Notes: a model not told the origin generated them from the sequence alone. Shown: positions 25,302 through 33,766, counted from the stretch's first letter. The stretch is DNA of 64,000 nucleotides from Pseudomonas oryzagri (GCF_020831405.1 NZ_JAJHPU010000015.1:186001-250000); one strand, 5' to 3'. Numbers and translations: made by a program.

Positions 25302-26891
25302 TCAACGCCGACCACCGCCGCGACCGCCGCGGGCACCACCACCCCCCATGCTGCGCGAACCCCGGCTGGGCGCCGCCCGCTGCACCTGGCGGCTGCTGCG
25401 CTCCATCTTCGGCCGGCTGGCGGAGGCGCGGCTGAGTTCGCCGCGGCTGGCGCTGGCCTTGCTGCGCGAAGGCTGGCGGGCATCGGCGAAGGCGCTGTCG
25501 CGCGTGCGCTGGCCTCCCGAGTACTGCTGGCGAGCCTGCTGGCGGGCCTGCGCGCTGTTCTGCGTGCGCTGGCGAGGCTGGGCGCCGGCCTGGGCACGTG
25601 GGCGGGCCTGCGGCTGGTCGCGCATCTCGCGGCCGGCCACCCGGGCGCGCTCCTGGGCCTCGCGGTTGCTTCTGGCGGGCGCGTCGATGCCGCGCTCGCC
25701 GAGGGTCTGCCGGGCGCGTTCGCGGTCGGCGGACTGAGCGCGCTCGCCTGCTGCACGGTCCCCGCGCTCGGCTGCCGCCCGACTGCCACGCTCGCCTGCC
25801 GCCCGGTCCCCGCGCTCGCCGCGCGTCTGCGCGGCCTGCTGGCGCTCGGCGGCACGCGCCGGATCGCGGCCGCGCAGGGCGTCGCGCTGTTCGCTGCCGG
25901 CCAGGCGCTGGCTGTACTGCTCGCGGTTGGCCCGGTCGCGGTAGGGCACGCCGTCGCGGTTGGCCGCGTTGTGCTGCCACTTGCGCTGGCTGGCGTCGAT
26001 CTTCCGGTTGCTGTTGATGTTGTTGTACTTGTTGACGTCGATGTCGACGTCGCCGCCGCCCCAGTCGCAGTCGCCCCAGACCGAATCGATGACCGCGACG
26101 CCGGCGGCGAAGCCCAGCCCGGCGACCAGCGCGGAGCCGAAGTAGTAGCCCGGCGGCGGCGGATAGTAGGTCGGCGGATAGGACGGATAGGGCCAGGTGC
26201 CGTAGACCACGCTGGGGTTGTAGCTGGGCACGTAGACCACCTGCGGGTCGGCCGACTCGATGATGATCGTCTGCTCGGCGGGCGGCGCCTGCACCACCGT
26301 GGTCCCGCCGGAGGGTTCCACCACGGTGGTGGCGCCGCCCTGCGCCGCGCTCTGCACGGAAACCTTCTGCTGCTCGTTGGATTCGAGGTTGCCGGCGGCC
26401 TTGGCCTGGCGGCGCAGGCGCTGCACCGAATCCATCACCTCGTTGGGCTGGGCGAGGAAGGCGTCGCCGACGCGCTGCACCCAGGCCGGGTCCTGGCCGA
26501 GGGTGACCAGCACCGCCGGGAAGGCGACCAGCGACTGCACGCTGGGGTCCCACGGCTGGTTGGCCACCTGGCGCACGGCGGCGTCGCCGCTGGCCTTGGG
26601 ATTGGCCTTGGACCAGGCCACCGCGTCGGCGACATCGCCCGGATAGGTGCTCGCCATCAGCACCTGGGCCAGCAGCGAATCCGGATACAGCGCGAGCGGC
26701 GCCATCATCTGGTCGAGTTCCTCGGGGCGGAACACGGCCTCGGTAGCCGGGCTGCCGGCGGCCGCCTCGGCGCTGGTCGGAGCAGGCGGAGCGGTGGCGG
26801 CCTCCGTGGCCGCCCGAACGTCCTGCTGCACCCCGCCGGCAAGGGCCAGCCAGGCGAGCAGGACGGCGCTGAAACGACGATCGGTACGCAT
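25302..26891 (-). CDS. DUF3300 family exported protein with Arg/Ala-rich tail
   Basis: 529 residues from ATG 26891 with AGGAG upstream. Signal peptide at 1-27, then the DUF3300 domain (about 55-265: LDQMMAPLALYPDSLLAQVL, AWSKANPKASGDAAVRQVAN, VYVPSYNPSVVYGTWPYP), a Gly-rich hydrophobic segment near 275-300, and a 200-residue low-complexity tail of Arg, Ala, Gln and Ser ending GGRGGGRR. The tail is strongly basic and may bind nucleic acid or polyanions in the envelope. Operon with DUF2950; function unknown. Confidence 0.85.
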   Translation of the reverse strand: MRTDRRFSAVLLAWLALAGGVQQDVRAATEAATAPPAPTSAEAAAGSPATEAVFRPEELDQMMAPLALYPDSLLAQVLMASTYPGDVADAVAWSKANPKASGDAAVRQVANQPWDPSVQSLVAFPAVLVTLGQDPAWVQRVGDAFLAQPNEVMDSVQRLRRQAKAAGNLESNEQQKVSVQSAAQGGATTVVEPSGGTTVVQAPPAEQTIIIESADPQVVYVPSYNPSVVYGTWPYPSYPPTYYPPPPGYYFGSALVAGLGFAAGVAVIDSVWGDCDWGGGDVDIDVNKYNNINSNRKIDASQRKWQHNAANRDGVPYRDRANREQYSQRLAGSEQRDALRGRDPARAAERQQAAQTRGERGDRAAGERGSRAAAERGDRAAGERAQSADRERARQTLGERGIDAPARSNREAQERARVAGREMRDQPQARPRAQAGAQPRQRTQNSAQARQQARQQYSGGQRTRDSAFADARQPSRSKASASRGELSRASASRPKMERSSRQVQRAAPSRGSRSMGGGGARGGRGGGRR

Positions 26892-27187
26892 GGCTCTTCT
26901 CCTGAGCACGGGAAGCGGGACCAAGGCAGGCCTGGCCCATCGCCACATCGAGGGGGGCTTCGCGGAAAAGCATAGACGGTGGAGTGACGGACGGTTGGCC
27001 GGGCAACTGGAGCGACGCGGGCGGCGGGAGACGCGCGGAGGAGAAGGGCATGAGGGAGCAGGAAAAGGCGGCGCCAGAAACGCCATTCGTCCTTTCAGCC
27101 AAACTTCCCTACCGGTCAAAAGTCCACCGGAGAGCTGCGGTATTTCGCAGCTTGCCCCTGTCTACCACCAGATAAAGGAGAACCAAC
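26892..27187. other. Intergenic region upstream of two divergent genes
   Basis: Contains the promoters of the minus-strand DUF3300 gene and the plus-strand copper-binding protein. I see no operator or RNA structure. AAAGGAGA at 27174-27181 is the ribosome-binding site of the latter gene. Confidence 0.4.
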
Positions 27188-27532
27188 ATGCACACTTCCA
27201 TGCATGAGTCCTGTATCCAGGCATGTAGCGATTGCGCCTGGGCGTGCGAAACCTGTGCGGCTTCCTGTTTGCGCGAAGACAACGTACAGGCGATGGCACG
27301 TTGCATTGCGCTGGATATGGACTGCGCCGCCTTCTGCAAGATGGCCGCTGCGTTGATGGCGCGAGAAAGTGAGTATGCAAAAGCGTTTTGCAGACAATGC
27401 GCAGAAGTCTGCCGCGCTTGCGCCGAGGAATGCGCGCGGCATGAGTCCGACCATTGCCAGCACTGCGCCCAAGCCTGCCGGTCGTGCGCCGAGGAGTGCG
27501 AGCGGATGGCTGGCGGGCAGATGGCTGCCTAG
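27188..27532 (+). CDS. Four-helix-bundle copper-binding protein (Csp/DUF326 type)
   Basis: 114 residues with 19 cysteines (C9, 13, 16, 20, 23, 27, 39, 46, 50, 68, 71, 75, 78, 82, 90, 93, 97, 100, 104), spaced 3-4 apart along helices as in the copper storage proteins Csp3 and the DUF326 ferredoxin-like family. No signal peptide, so cytosolic storage of Cu(I) is likely. AAAGGAGAACCAACATG gives a firm start. No copper pump or CueR gene is next to it. It is the last core gene before the accessory island. Confidence 0.85.
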   Translation: MHTSMHESCIQACSDCAWACETCAASCLREDNVQAMARCIALDMDCAAFCKMAAALMARESEYAKAFCRQCAEVCRACAEECARHESDHCQHCAQACRSCAEECERMAGGQMAA

Positions 27533-27555
27533 ACGAAGGCTGGCGAATGCGGACA

Positions 27556-27585
27556 CAAAAAAACCGGCGCCAAGGCCGGTTTCTC
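27556..27585 (-). terminator. Rho-independent terminator, strongest on the minus strand
   Basis: Stem ACCGGC (27563-27568) / GCCGGT (27575-27580). Read on the minus strand it is followed by a run of seven T (the A run at 27557-27563). It would end transcripts coming from the tRNA-like remnant and island; on the plus strand TTTCTCT follows, so it may also end the copper-protein transcript. Confidence 0.7.
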
Positions 27586-27639
27586 TGGGTTTCCGTTGCT
27601 TCCGGGTGAACTCGGGAGCAAGCGGATGAATGTTTGTTG

Positions 27640-27718
27640 TGGGGGACCAGGAATCGAACCTGGGATCTACTGATTCAAATCAGAGGGGCCTTGGGTTTTC
27701 CCCCTCCCAAAGCCCCCA
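27640..27718 (-). pseudogene. Degenerate tRNA-like sequence, possible attachment-site remnant
   Basis: On the minus strand the last half reads like a tRNA 3' half: a perfect T arm CCAGGTTCGATTCCTGG (27647-27663), a stem CTGAT/ATCAG (27670-27683) where the anticodon arm should be, and CCCCCA (27640-27645) pairing with TGGGGG (27713-27718) as acceptor. The anticodon loop has only four bases, the D arm is abnormal, and CCA is not encoded, so it cannot be a working tRNA. The terminal TGGGGG/CCCCCA and TTGA loop recall tRNA-Gln. From CTGATT to CCTGGT it also matches the intact tRNA-Thr at 37611 at about 33 of 38 positions. Confidence 0.6.
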
Positions 27719-27976
27719 GGTAACGCCTTTGACGACTCGCCCCATCGTACTGAGCTGTTCGGCACCATCAGCTCACGCTTGCGGTTCTTGAAGGAGCGCG
27801 CGCAGATGATCCAGGGTTTGATTTTCCACGAGCTGACGATCTGCCGCTCGGCGTTGCGCAGGCGGCCACGGTTGCCCCTGAGGGTGCCGCGCGCGAAGAC
27901 GGCATGCAGCTGGCTGTGGAGTCGACACGGTTTTGCAGGGGCATGCCTGGCACTCCATTGCAGATAGGTTCAGGAC
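27669..27976 (-). pseudogene. Truncated gene remnant beside the tRNA-like sequence
   Basis: The minus frame is open from a stop at 27976 down to a TAG at 27668-27670 but has no good start and no complete protein. Its middle has clear coding character: LHAVFARGTLRGNRGRLRN, then IVSSWKIKPWIICARSFKNR and RELMVPNSS. I recall similar strings in larger conserved hypothetical proteins, where the chain continues; here it runs into the tRNA-like sequence and stops. I interpret it as a gene cut at the island edge. Family not firmly recognised. Confidence 0.4.
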
Positions 27977-27980
27977 GGCT

Positions 27981-28892
27981 TCAGTCTTCGCTGAAGTAGT
28001 CGCTATCGAGCTGCTTGACCTCGTAGACCTGCTTCACGCTGCAACCGAGGTTGTTTTCCACCATCAGCCGGGCCAGCTCGCTGCCGTCGATCAGTACCAT
28101 CTTCATATCCAGACTCAGTGCCGCCTCGCGGGCTCCGCTGGAGAAATCCGAGGTAGTGATGAACACGCCCTTGCGGGCGCGCTGACGGATCAGCGCGCCG
28201 ATGAACTTGTCGATCTCCGGCCGATGCACTGTGTTGCTCCAACGCTTGGCCTGCAGATAGATCACGTCCAGGCCGAGCTTGTCTTCCTTGATGATGCCGT
28301 CGATGCCATCGTCGCCGGTTGCCTTGGTCGCACTGCCCGCCTCCTTGCGAGAGCCGCCGTAGCCCATGGCGATCATCAAGTCCACCACCAGTTGTTCGAA
28401 GAAGGCCGGTGAAGCAGCCCGCACCTGTGCTAACAGCTCGCCGGCCAGCGACTGCGTCAGCGCCTGGTGCGCGTCGGCCAGTTGCTCGTCGGGAGTGGCC
28501 TCCTCGACCGCCTCGACCTGCGCCGCAGGCGTCGTAGTGCTGACCGGGCTGGCTGCGTGGAACTCAGCGAACTCCGGATAGCGCTTGAGCCAACCCACGG
28601 TGATGCGTGCCGGGCCGTTGTCCAGCACCTCGCCTCCGCGTTCGGTTATTTGCACCAGCCCCTTGGCCGGAATGCTCAGCAGCCCCGCCTTGTTCAGATA
28701 GGTGCGCGCCCAGCCGACCCGGTTGTTGATCACCGTCTGCTTGCCAGAGGGCAGGCGCTCGTTGCGCTCATCCTCGCTGAGCTGGAACTCGTTGGCGATA
28801 CGCTCACGCAGCTGGCTGAGCGCCAGCGGCTCACCGTCGGCGACGGCAGCCAGTACCGGGCGCATGACGGACTGAAAATCAGGGATGGGCAT
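27981..28892 (-). CDS. mrr: Mrr-family restriction endonuclease
   Basis: 303 residues. N-terminal Mrr_N winged helix at about 5-92 (LRERIANEFQLSEDERNERL, INNRVGWARTYLNKAGLL), a linker, then the Mrr catalytic PD-(D/E)xK domain at about 150-285: FFEQLVVDLMIAMGYGG, D198 in GDDGIDG, and QAK (214-216) in YLQAKRW, the variant motif of E. coli Mrr. Mrr cuts methylated DNA in E. coli. It lies in the same direction as and 147 bp after the hsd-ankyrin operon, so the island combines methylation-directed and type I restriction. Confidence 0.93.
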   Translation of the reverse strand: MPIPDFQSVMRPVLAAVADGEPLALSQLRERIANEFQLSEDERNERLPSGKQTVINNRVGWARTYLNKAGLLSIPAKGLVQITERGGEVLDNGPARITVGWLKRYPEFAEFHAASPVSTTTPAAQVEAVEEATPDEQLADAHQALTQSLAGELLAQVRAASPAFFEQLVVDLMIAMGYGGSRKEAGSATKATGDDGIDGIIKEDKLGLDVIYLQAKRWSNTVHRPEIDKFIGALIRQRARKGVFITTSDFSSGAREAALSLDMKMVLIDGSELARLMVENNLGCSVKQVYEVKQLDSDYFSED

Positions 28893-29000
28893 GAATGACT
28901 TCCTGTGGTTTTAGCCCCGGCTTCTGCGCCGGGCGAGCAAAAGAAAGATCCTGGTAGGTGGAAAAAGGCCGCAGGCTTTTCCAACTTTGGACGGGGGTGT

Positions 29001-29035
29001 GGTGGAAGATCGCTGCGCGAGTCTTCCACCCTACG
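29001..29035. repeat. Intergenic hairpin repeat of the GGTGG...CCACCCTACG type
   Basis: Arms GGTGGAAGA (29001-29009) and TCTTCCACC (29022-29030) followed by CTACG. The arrangement (complementary arms around a GC-rich loop, then CCTACG) is shared with elements at 13531, 13732 and, reversed, 45525, so it is a dispersed family in this genome. It lies between the ankyrin gene and mrr. Confidence 0.6.
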
Positions 29036-29039
29036 TCAC

Positions 29040-29978
29040 TTATCCGTGTGCCGGGAAACGCCAGCTTTCCCGCAGCCATTCGAGACGCTGTTGCAGGATC
29101 GGAATCCCTTGGCGGCACCAGAACTCCCCCGACACCATGCCGCTACTCATTCCGCCACGGGCGAGATGAGGCACCCGCACGTCTTGCTCGACTACCAACT
29201 GCGCTCCAGTGATGGCTGCAAAGGCGCCCTGAACGATGCCCGCCAAGGCATCGGCTGTTGCAGGCAGCGCAGTGTGAGACAGGGCATGTCGCATTTCCAG
29301 CCAGAGAAACAGGTCGCCCCTGAGTCCCCAGTGGCTCGGTGCAGGATCAAAGAGGTCGGCAACGACAGCCCAAGACTCGCCGAAAAACACGCCGGAACGC
29401 TGCAGGGTCAACTGTAAAGCAGGGATGAAGCGTTCCTGCCAAAAATGGGCGTCCGTCGTGAAGTCGAAGCTCTCACCCACCTGAAAGCCCAGCCGCTGCC
29501 GAGCATCCAGCACTAGCCCGGTCAACGCCTGAACGCCGGCTGCTACCCTGTGCGGTAGCTCCGCCGCAGAGAGTTCGGCAATGTCGAGACTGAACATCTC
29601 GATCAGCCGGTCGCAGACAATCTGATTGCCATCGTAGACGCCGAACAGCGAAGGTTGCTCCGCTACCAGCTTGCGTATCAGCTGGGACAGGGTCAGCCGG
29701 CGCGGCGCCAGAATGTAGGCCAGATCCACCCGCTCCGGGTGCTTCTCGATAGCGATGTGCTGTGCTGTTTGCTGCTTTGCCGTGACGCGACGAGGATCGG
29801 CACCCAATGCCAGCAACTCACCTACCACCGGCAAGCTGGCGCCATGCCATGCTGCCTGGTGCAAGGGCGCGTAACCCTTGCCCTCGCTGGCCTCGTTCAC
29901 TCGCTCCGGTGATTGCCGCAGCACCTCCAGCAGTGCCTTCCACTCGCCATGGAAGGCCATCTCCGTGATCTGGCTCAT
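29040..29978 (-). CDS. Ankyrin-repeat protein coupled to hsdS
   Basis: 312 residues. Residues 1-85 contain ankyrin repeats (MAFHGEWKALLEVLRQSPER, YAPLHQAAWHGASLPVVGEL, LGADPRRVTAKQQTAQHIAI). The remaining about 220 residues form an unrecognised domain with several Trp and His (FDFTTDAHFWQERFIPALQL, LFLWLEMRHALSHTALP). The ATG overlaps the hsdS stop (ATGA, 29975-29978), with GGAGGAAGG in front, so it is translated with the restriction system. I infer an accessory role in the type I system or a separate defence function, for example binding a partner protein; nothing here gives an enzymatic activity. Confidence 0.8.
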   Translation of the reverse strand: MSQITEMAFHGEWKALLEVLRQSPERVNEASEGKGYAPLHQAAWHGASLPVVGELLALGADPRRVTAKQQTAQHIAIEKHPERVDLAYILAPRRLTLSQLIRKLVAEQPSLFGVYDGNQIVCDRLIEMFSLDIAELSAAELPHRVAAGVQALTGLVLDARQRLGFQVGESFDFTTDAHFWQERFIPALQLTLQRSGVFFGESWAVVADLFDPAPSHWGLRGDLFLWLEMRHALSHTALPATADALAGIVQGAFAAITGAQLVVEQDVRVPHLARGGMSSGMVSGEFWCRQGIPILQQRLEWLRESWRFPAHG

Positions 29979-31324
29979 GCCTTCCTCCGCTGACGAGTCT
30001 TGGGCGCGCTGGCGCGTTGGGCCTGAATGCGCGCCAGCAGTCCGCTGGCCGGTTCGTCGTCGGGGTCCTGGGGCACCAGTTCGCCGCGGAAGGCCTTGGC
30101 GAGGATGCTCTGGGTCAGGCGGTCGATGCGTGTTTTCGCCTCGTTGACCTTGGCCTCCAGCTGGTCGGCGAAGGCGAACAGTTGCTCGACGCGGCGGACG
30201 ATTTCGGTTTGCTCTTCGAGGGAGGGTAGAGACACCTTGCAAGCCTTGACGTCCCCCTGATTGATGCTGGCCTGATTAACTGCATGCTTGGCCTTGGCAA
30301 TGAGCTTCTTGCGGCCAATTTCGCTACTCAGAAATCGCATCAGATACTCGGGATGCACCAATTCGCTTTTTAGGGACATCCGCATGATGTTGCTTTCAAA
30401 GACCGCAGGCTCGGGGACAGATCGCACCAAGGCACACTTCCCAAGATATTCAACGCTGTTGACCCGATTAATGAGAATGTCGCCATTTCTGACGCTCCAC
30501 GTCTCCAACTCCCGTTGATCAACCTCCAGCGAACGCAGGCCTTCCCATCCAGTGATTTCCCCAGAATAAAAGCCATCTATTCGGATAATTTTCACGCCGC
30601 GCCCGTAGGCGCTGGAAGGCTTGTAAAGTCCGTTCTGGGGACCTTCCTTGATCAACTCTCCTAGCTCAACCTCAGATAGCTCAGGCAAGGCGCGCTCTCT
30701 GCGCCACTCCTCCGTCAACCGCCCGGAAACGGCGGCGGCGAGGACGGACTGGCGGAAGCGTTTGAGCAGCGCGGGGATGCCGTCGATGCGGGCTTTCAGG
30801 GTATCGACCTGGGCCAGCAGCTCGTCGAGCTTGGCGGCGATGCGAGTTTGTTCAGCAGCCGGCGGCACCGGCACTGGGTAGTTTTCTACAAACGGCCTGG
30901 GCACACGCCGCAGGCCTACTGCCCCCGTCATGTTTTCCGCGCCCTTGCGCAGGAAGTCGTGGCTCTTGACCAAGGCCAGCAGATACTTGGCCGACACCTC
31001 ATCGCAGCTTGGGCGAAGCACGAAAAACTCGCTGCTTCCTGCACCGATACCGTTAGGCAAACCCTCGACAAAGGCCGCCTTGCCGTTCTCAAAGCAGGGC
31101 GTGACCTTGGCAAAAATTACGTCGCCATCTTTGAAGTTCGTATACGCCTTCTTGATCTCGCCCCATGGACGCTCATCGAAACGCAGCTTGTCTCGAAAGT
31201 TGGTTGGCGCATGGGACATGGGCACAAAGCCAGCGACGGTTGCATCGTCGAATGCCTGCTTGGGGTTCAGCTCCGCCAAGTCGCCAATGCGCGCCATGGC
31301 CCACCCCTTCGGCAACTCACTCAT
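29975..31324 (-). CDS. hsdS: Type I restriction-modification specificity subunit HsdS
   Basis: 449 residues with the typical two target-recognition domains separated by conserved helical regions: TRD1 about 5-155, central spacer around 156-205 (AAEQTRIAAKLDELLAQVDT), TRD2 about 225-375, and the distal conserved helix SLEEQTEIVRRVEQLFAFAD plus SILAKAFRGELVPQDP. It sets the DNA sequence recognised by HsdM and HsdR. The recognition domains are visibly less GC-rich than the rest, as expected for a gene shuffled between strains. Its ATG overlaps the hsdM stop (31321-31324) and its stop overlaps the ankyrin gene. Confidence 0.95.
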   Translation of the reverse strand: MSELPKGWAMARIGDLAELNPKQAFDDATVAGFVPMSHAPTNFRDKLRFDERPWGEIKKAYTNFKDGDVIFAKVTPCFENGKAAFVEGLPNGIGAGSSEFFVLRPSCDEVSAKYLLALVKSHDFLRKGAENMTGAVGLRRVPRPFVENYPVPVPPAAEQTRIAAKLDELLAQVDTLKARIDGIPALLKRFRQSVLAAAVSGRLTEEWRRERALPELSEVELGELIKEGPQNGLYKPSSAYGRGVKIIRIDGFYSGEITGWEGLRSLEVDQRELETWSVRNGDILINRVNSVEYLGKCALVRSVPEPAVFESNIMRMSLKSELVHPEYLMRFLSSEIGRKKLIAKAKHAVNQASINQGDVKACKVSLPSLEEQTEIVRRVEQLFAFADQLEAKVNEAKTRIDRLTQSILAKAFRGELVPQDPDDEPASGLLARIQAQRASAPKTRQRRKA

Positions 31325-32859
31325 TCCCCCGCCCCCACTTCCAACCCCATCACTTCCGCCAGCATCCTTTTCTGCTGCTCGGCTTCGTCCCCGGCCCCCA
31401 GCGCCTGCATCAGCGCATCCAGCTCGCGCAGCGCCTCGGTCAGCTCGGCCATGGCTTCGCCGGCCAGCACTTCCGGGGCTGGCAGGTCAGCGGCGTCGAT
31501 GCTGCTGTCGTCCTTCAGCCAGCTGATATCCAGCGAGTCGCCGCGCTCGCGGATCTGCTCGCGGGTGAACACGCGGAAGCGGCTCAGCTCGCCGATGCCC
31601 TCGACGTTCTCGGCGCGCGGGCTGTGGCCGTTCGGGTCGTCGCCATAGGCGTCCTCGAAGGCCTTGAGGTGCTGGGCGCCGAACGGCGTGCGCTTGCCGA
31701 AGCTCGGCATGTTGCTGCGCAGGTCGTAGATCCATACGCGCTGGGTGCATCCCTCTTCCTGGCGCGGGTTGTCCTGGCTGCCCTTCTGGAAGAACAGCAC
31801 GTTGGTCTTCACTCCCTGGGCGTAGAAGATGCCAGTGGGCAGGCGCAGGATGGTGTGCAGGTTGCACTTGTCCAGCAGGTCGCGACGCACCTCGGTGCCG
31901 ACCCCGGCCTCGAACAGCACGTTGTCCGGCAGCACCACGGCGGCGCGCCCGCCGGGCTTGAGGCCGCGGTAGATGTGCTGGAGGAAGGCCAGCTGCTTGT
32001 TGCTGGTGCGGTAGGTGAGGTCGTCGCGGGTCGGCCCTCCGCCGCCCTTGGCGGTGCCGAACGGCGGATTGGAGAGGATCACGTCAACCTTGGGCAGCGC
32101 GGCGCCGACCTGGCCGAGGGCGTTGCCCAGGTGCACCACGCCCTCGGCGTCGCCTTCCATGCCGTGCAGCAGGCAGTTCATCAGCGCCAACCGGCGGGTG
32201 CCGGGCACCAGCTCGATGCCGACGTAGGCCTGGGTGCGCTGGAAGCGGCGGTCCTTTTCGTTCAGCTCGTAGAGGTCGTCCGTGAGCTGCTTGATGTAGG
32301 CGTCGGCGGCGATCAAAAAGCCCGCAGTGCCGGCGGCCGGGTCTTGGATGGTCTCGCCCGGCTGCGGACGGATTGCGCGGATGATGCTGTCGATCAGCGG
32401 GCGCGGGGTGAAGTACTGGCCGGCGCCGGATTTGGTTTCGCTGGCGTTCTTCTCCAGCAGGCCCTCGTAGAGATCGCCGAGGCCGTCCTGGCGGGCGCTG
32501 AACCAGTCGATGCCGTCGAGGCTCTTGATCAGCTGCTCCAGATGGCGCGGCTCCTTGAGACGAGTCTGCGCGTCGGCGTAGACGGCGGCGATCAGCGGGT
32601 CGCTGTTCTGGCCGAGGTCGAGGAGCATCTGCCGGTAGTGATTGAGCAGGTTGAGGCCCGACTTGCCGGCCAGATCCGGCCAGCGCGCGCCCGCAGGCAG
32701 CTTGTGGGCGAAGTCATCGTTGTTCTGGACCTGCTCGTATTCCATCTTGATGAACAGCAGCAGGACCAACTCGGTGACGTAGTCGCTGTAGTTGATGCCG
32801 TCGTCGCGCAGGACGTCGCAGAGGTTCCAGAGTTTCTGGACGATGTCGGAGTTGGTCAT
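31321..32859 (-). CDS. hsdM: Type I restriction-modification DNA methyltransferase subunit HsdM
   Basis: 512 residues from ATG 32859. N-terminal HsdM helical domain (IVQKLWNLCDVLRDDGINYS), then the N6-adenine methyltransferase domain: SAM-binding DPAAGTAGFL at about 173-182 and catalytic NPPF starting at N264. It methylates adenine at the HsdS-defined site, protecting the host. A slightly earlier ATG (32874) is also possible; GGAAG precedes 32859. Separated from hsdR by a RAYT gene and REP sequences, so it may be transcribed from its own promoter. Confidence 0.96.
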   Translation of the reverse strand: MTNSDIVQKLWNLCDVLRDDGINYSDYVTELVLLLFIKMEYEQVQNNDDFAHKLPAGARWPDLAGKSGLNLLNHYRQMLLDLGQNSDPLIAAVYADAQTRLKEPRHLEQLIKSLDGIDWFSARQDGLGDLYEGLLEKNASETKSGAGQYFTPRPLIDSIIRAIRPQPGETIQDPAAGTAGFLIAADAYIKQLTDDLYELNEKDRRFQRTQAYVGIELVPGTRRLALMNCLLHGMEGDAEGVVHLGNALGQVGAALPKVDVILSNPPFGTAKGGGGPTRDDLTYRTSNKQLAFLQHIYRGLKPGGRAAVVLPDNVLFEAGVGTEVRRDLLDKCNLHTILRLPTGIFYAQGVKTNVLFFQKGSQDNPRQEEGCTQRVWIYDLRSNMPSFGKRTPFGAQHLKAFEDAYGDDPNGHSPRAENVEGIGELSRFRVFTREQIRERGDSLDISWLKDDSSIDAADLPAPEVLAGEAMAELTEALRELDALMQALGAGDEAEQQKRMLAEVMGLEVGAGE

Positions 32860-32913
32860 GGGGCTTCCAGGCATATGACTCAGAGCCAGCGATTCTGCCG
32901 GATAACGCTTGCC

Positions 32914-32938
32914 TGTAGGAGCGGATTCATCCGCGACC
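32914..32938. repeat. REP element A
   Basis: TGTAGGAGCGGATTCATCCG followed by CGACC. Single-strand hairpin of the GGATTCATCC type. Forward orientation. One of five REP copies around the RAYT gene. Confidence 0.85.
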
Positions 32939-32959
32939 TCAGGACAATCGCATGATCTA

Positions 32960-33019
32960 TGTAGGAGCGAATTCATTCGCGATCCTGGCCGCTCGGTCGC
33001 GAATGAATTCGCTCCTACA
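32960..33019. repeat. REP pair B (BIME)
   Basis: Head-to-head copies: TGTAGGAGCGAATTCATTCG at 32960-32979 and its reverse complement ending at 33019, with about 15 bases between. The whole folds into a long hairpin. Confidence 0.88.
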
Positions 33020-33070
33020 GGTGGGGCCGCGAACTGCGAGGCTGACAGCACCATGGTTCACGGTCATCGC

Positions 33071-33095
33071 GGTCGCGGATGAATCCGCTCCTACA
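33071..33095. repeat. REP element C overlapping the RAYT stop codon
   Basis: Reverse-orientation copy (GTCGCGGATGAATCCGCTCC then TACA). The stop codon of the RAYT gene (33091-33093) lies in its conserved CTACA end. Confidence 0.85.
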
Positions 33096-33555
33096 GCCAG
33101 GCGGCATCCCAGAGTGGGTAATCACCGACAGTCTCGACGATGCCTGCCCGCACGGGGTTGGCAACGATGTAGCGCGCCATGGCACGCAGGTCATCATCAC
33201 TGCGAGCGGCGCGGTCGTGATAACCGGGCTGCCACAACCGGCCAGCCAGTCCGAGCTGTTGATTGATGCGCCGAGAACTGCGCGCCTTGATCTGCTTGAT
33301 CAGGCTCGAAAGGCTGCCTTGCCGCAACGTCAGCAACCAGTGCAGATGATCCGGCATCACCACCCAGGCCAGGCTTTCGACCGACCCGTCTGAACAGGCT
33401 TCGCGCATTTCGCCGACCAGCAGGCGAGCCGTCTGGAGGTCGGCCAGCAAGGGACGGCGACCAGCAACGACCGTCGTGATGAGGTAGGTATATCCCGGAT
33501 GCGAGATGCGGCCCCGACGCAAGGCGGCCGCATGGGCATTGCGATTGTCAGGCAT
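33091..33555 (-). CDS. REP-associated tyrosine transposase (RAYT)
   Basis: 154 residues from ATG 33555, with AGGAGG 10 bases upstream. A Y1 transposase of the IS200/IS605-related TnpA_REP family: HUH motif H70-x-H72 in VVMPDHLHWLL, and nucleophile Y129 in MARYIVANPVRAG, with the RLWQPGYHDRA segment typical of RAYTs. These enzymes cut and move REP hairpins and act as domesticated single-copy genes. REP elements flank it on both sides (A-C and D/E), forming a REPtron. It sits between hsdR and hsdM on the same strand. Confidence 0.9.
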   Translation of the reverse strand: MPDNRNAHAAALRRGRISHPGYTYLITTVVAGRRPLLADLQTARLLVGEMREACSDGSVESLAWVVMPDHLHWLLTLRQGSLSSLIKQIKARSSRRINQQLGLAGRLWQPGYHDRAARSDDDLRAMARYIVANPVRAGIVETVGDYPLWDAAWL

Positions 33556-33766
33556 TCCTTGCCTCCTGCTTGGATCGTGCATCCATGCAATTCGGGATGG
33601 ACTCAATCACACGCCCATAAAAAACCCGCTCGATTTGTGCGTGGCTGCCGAGGCAGCCATAGGCATGGCGGGTGTATTGGCGGCAATGGTGGTCGGTGCG
33701 GCTCGGATTGGCAAGAAGCACTGATGAGCGCGAAGCTCGATGCAGGACCACGCCGACGCCAAGCGT

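Noticed and set aside
27640..27718. Functional tRNA gene
   Set aside because: Anticodon loop of four bases, abnormal D arm and no CCA; only the T arm and acceptor ends look right.
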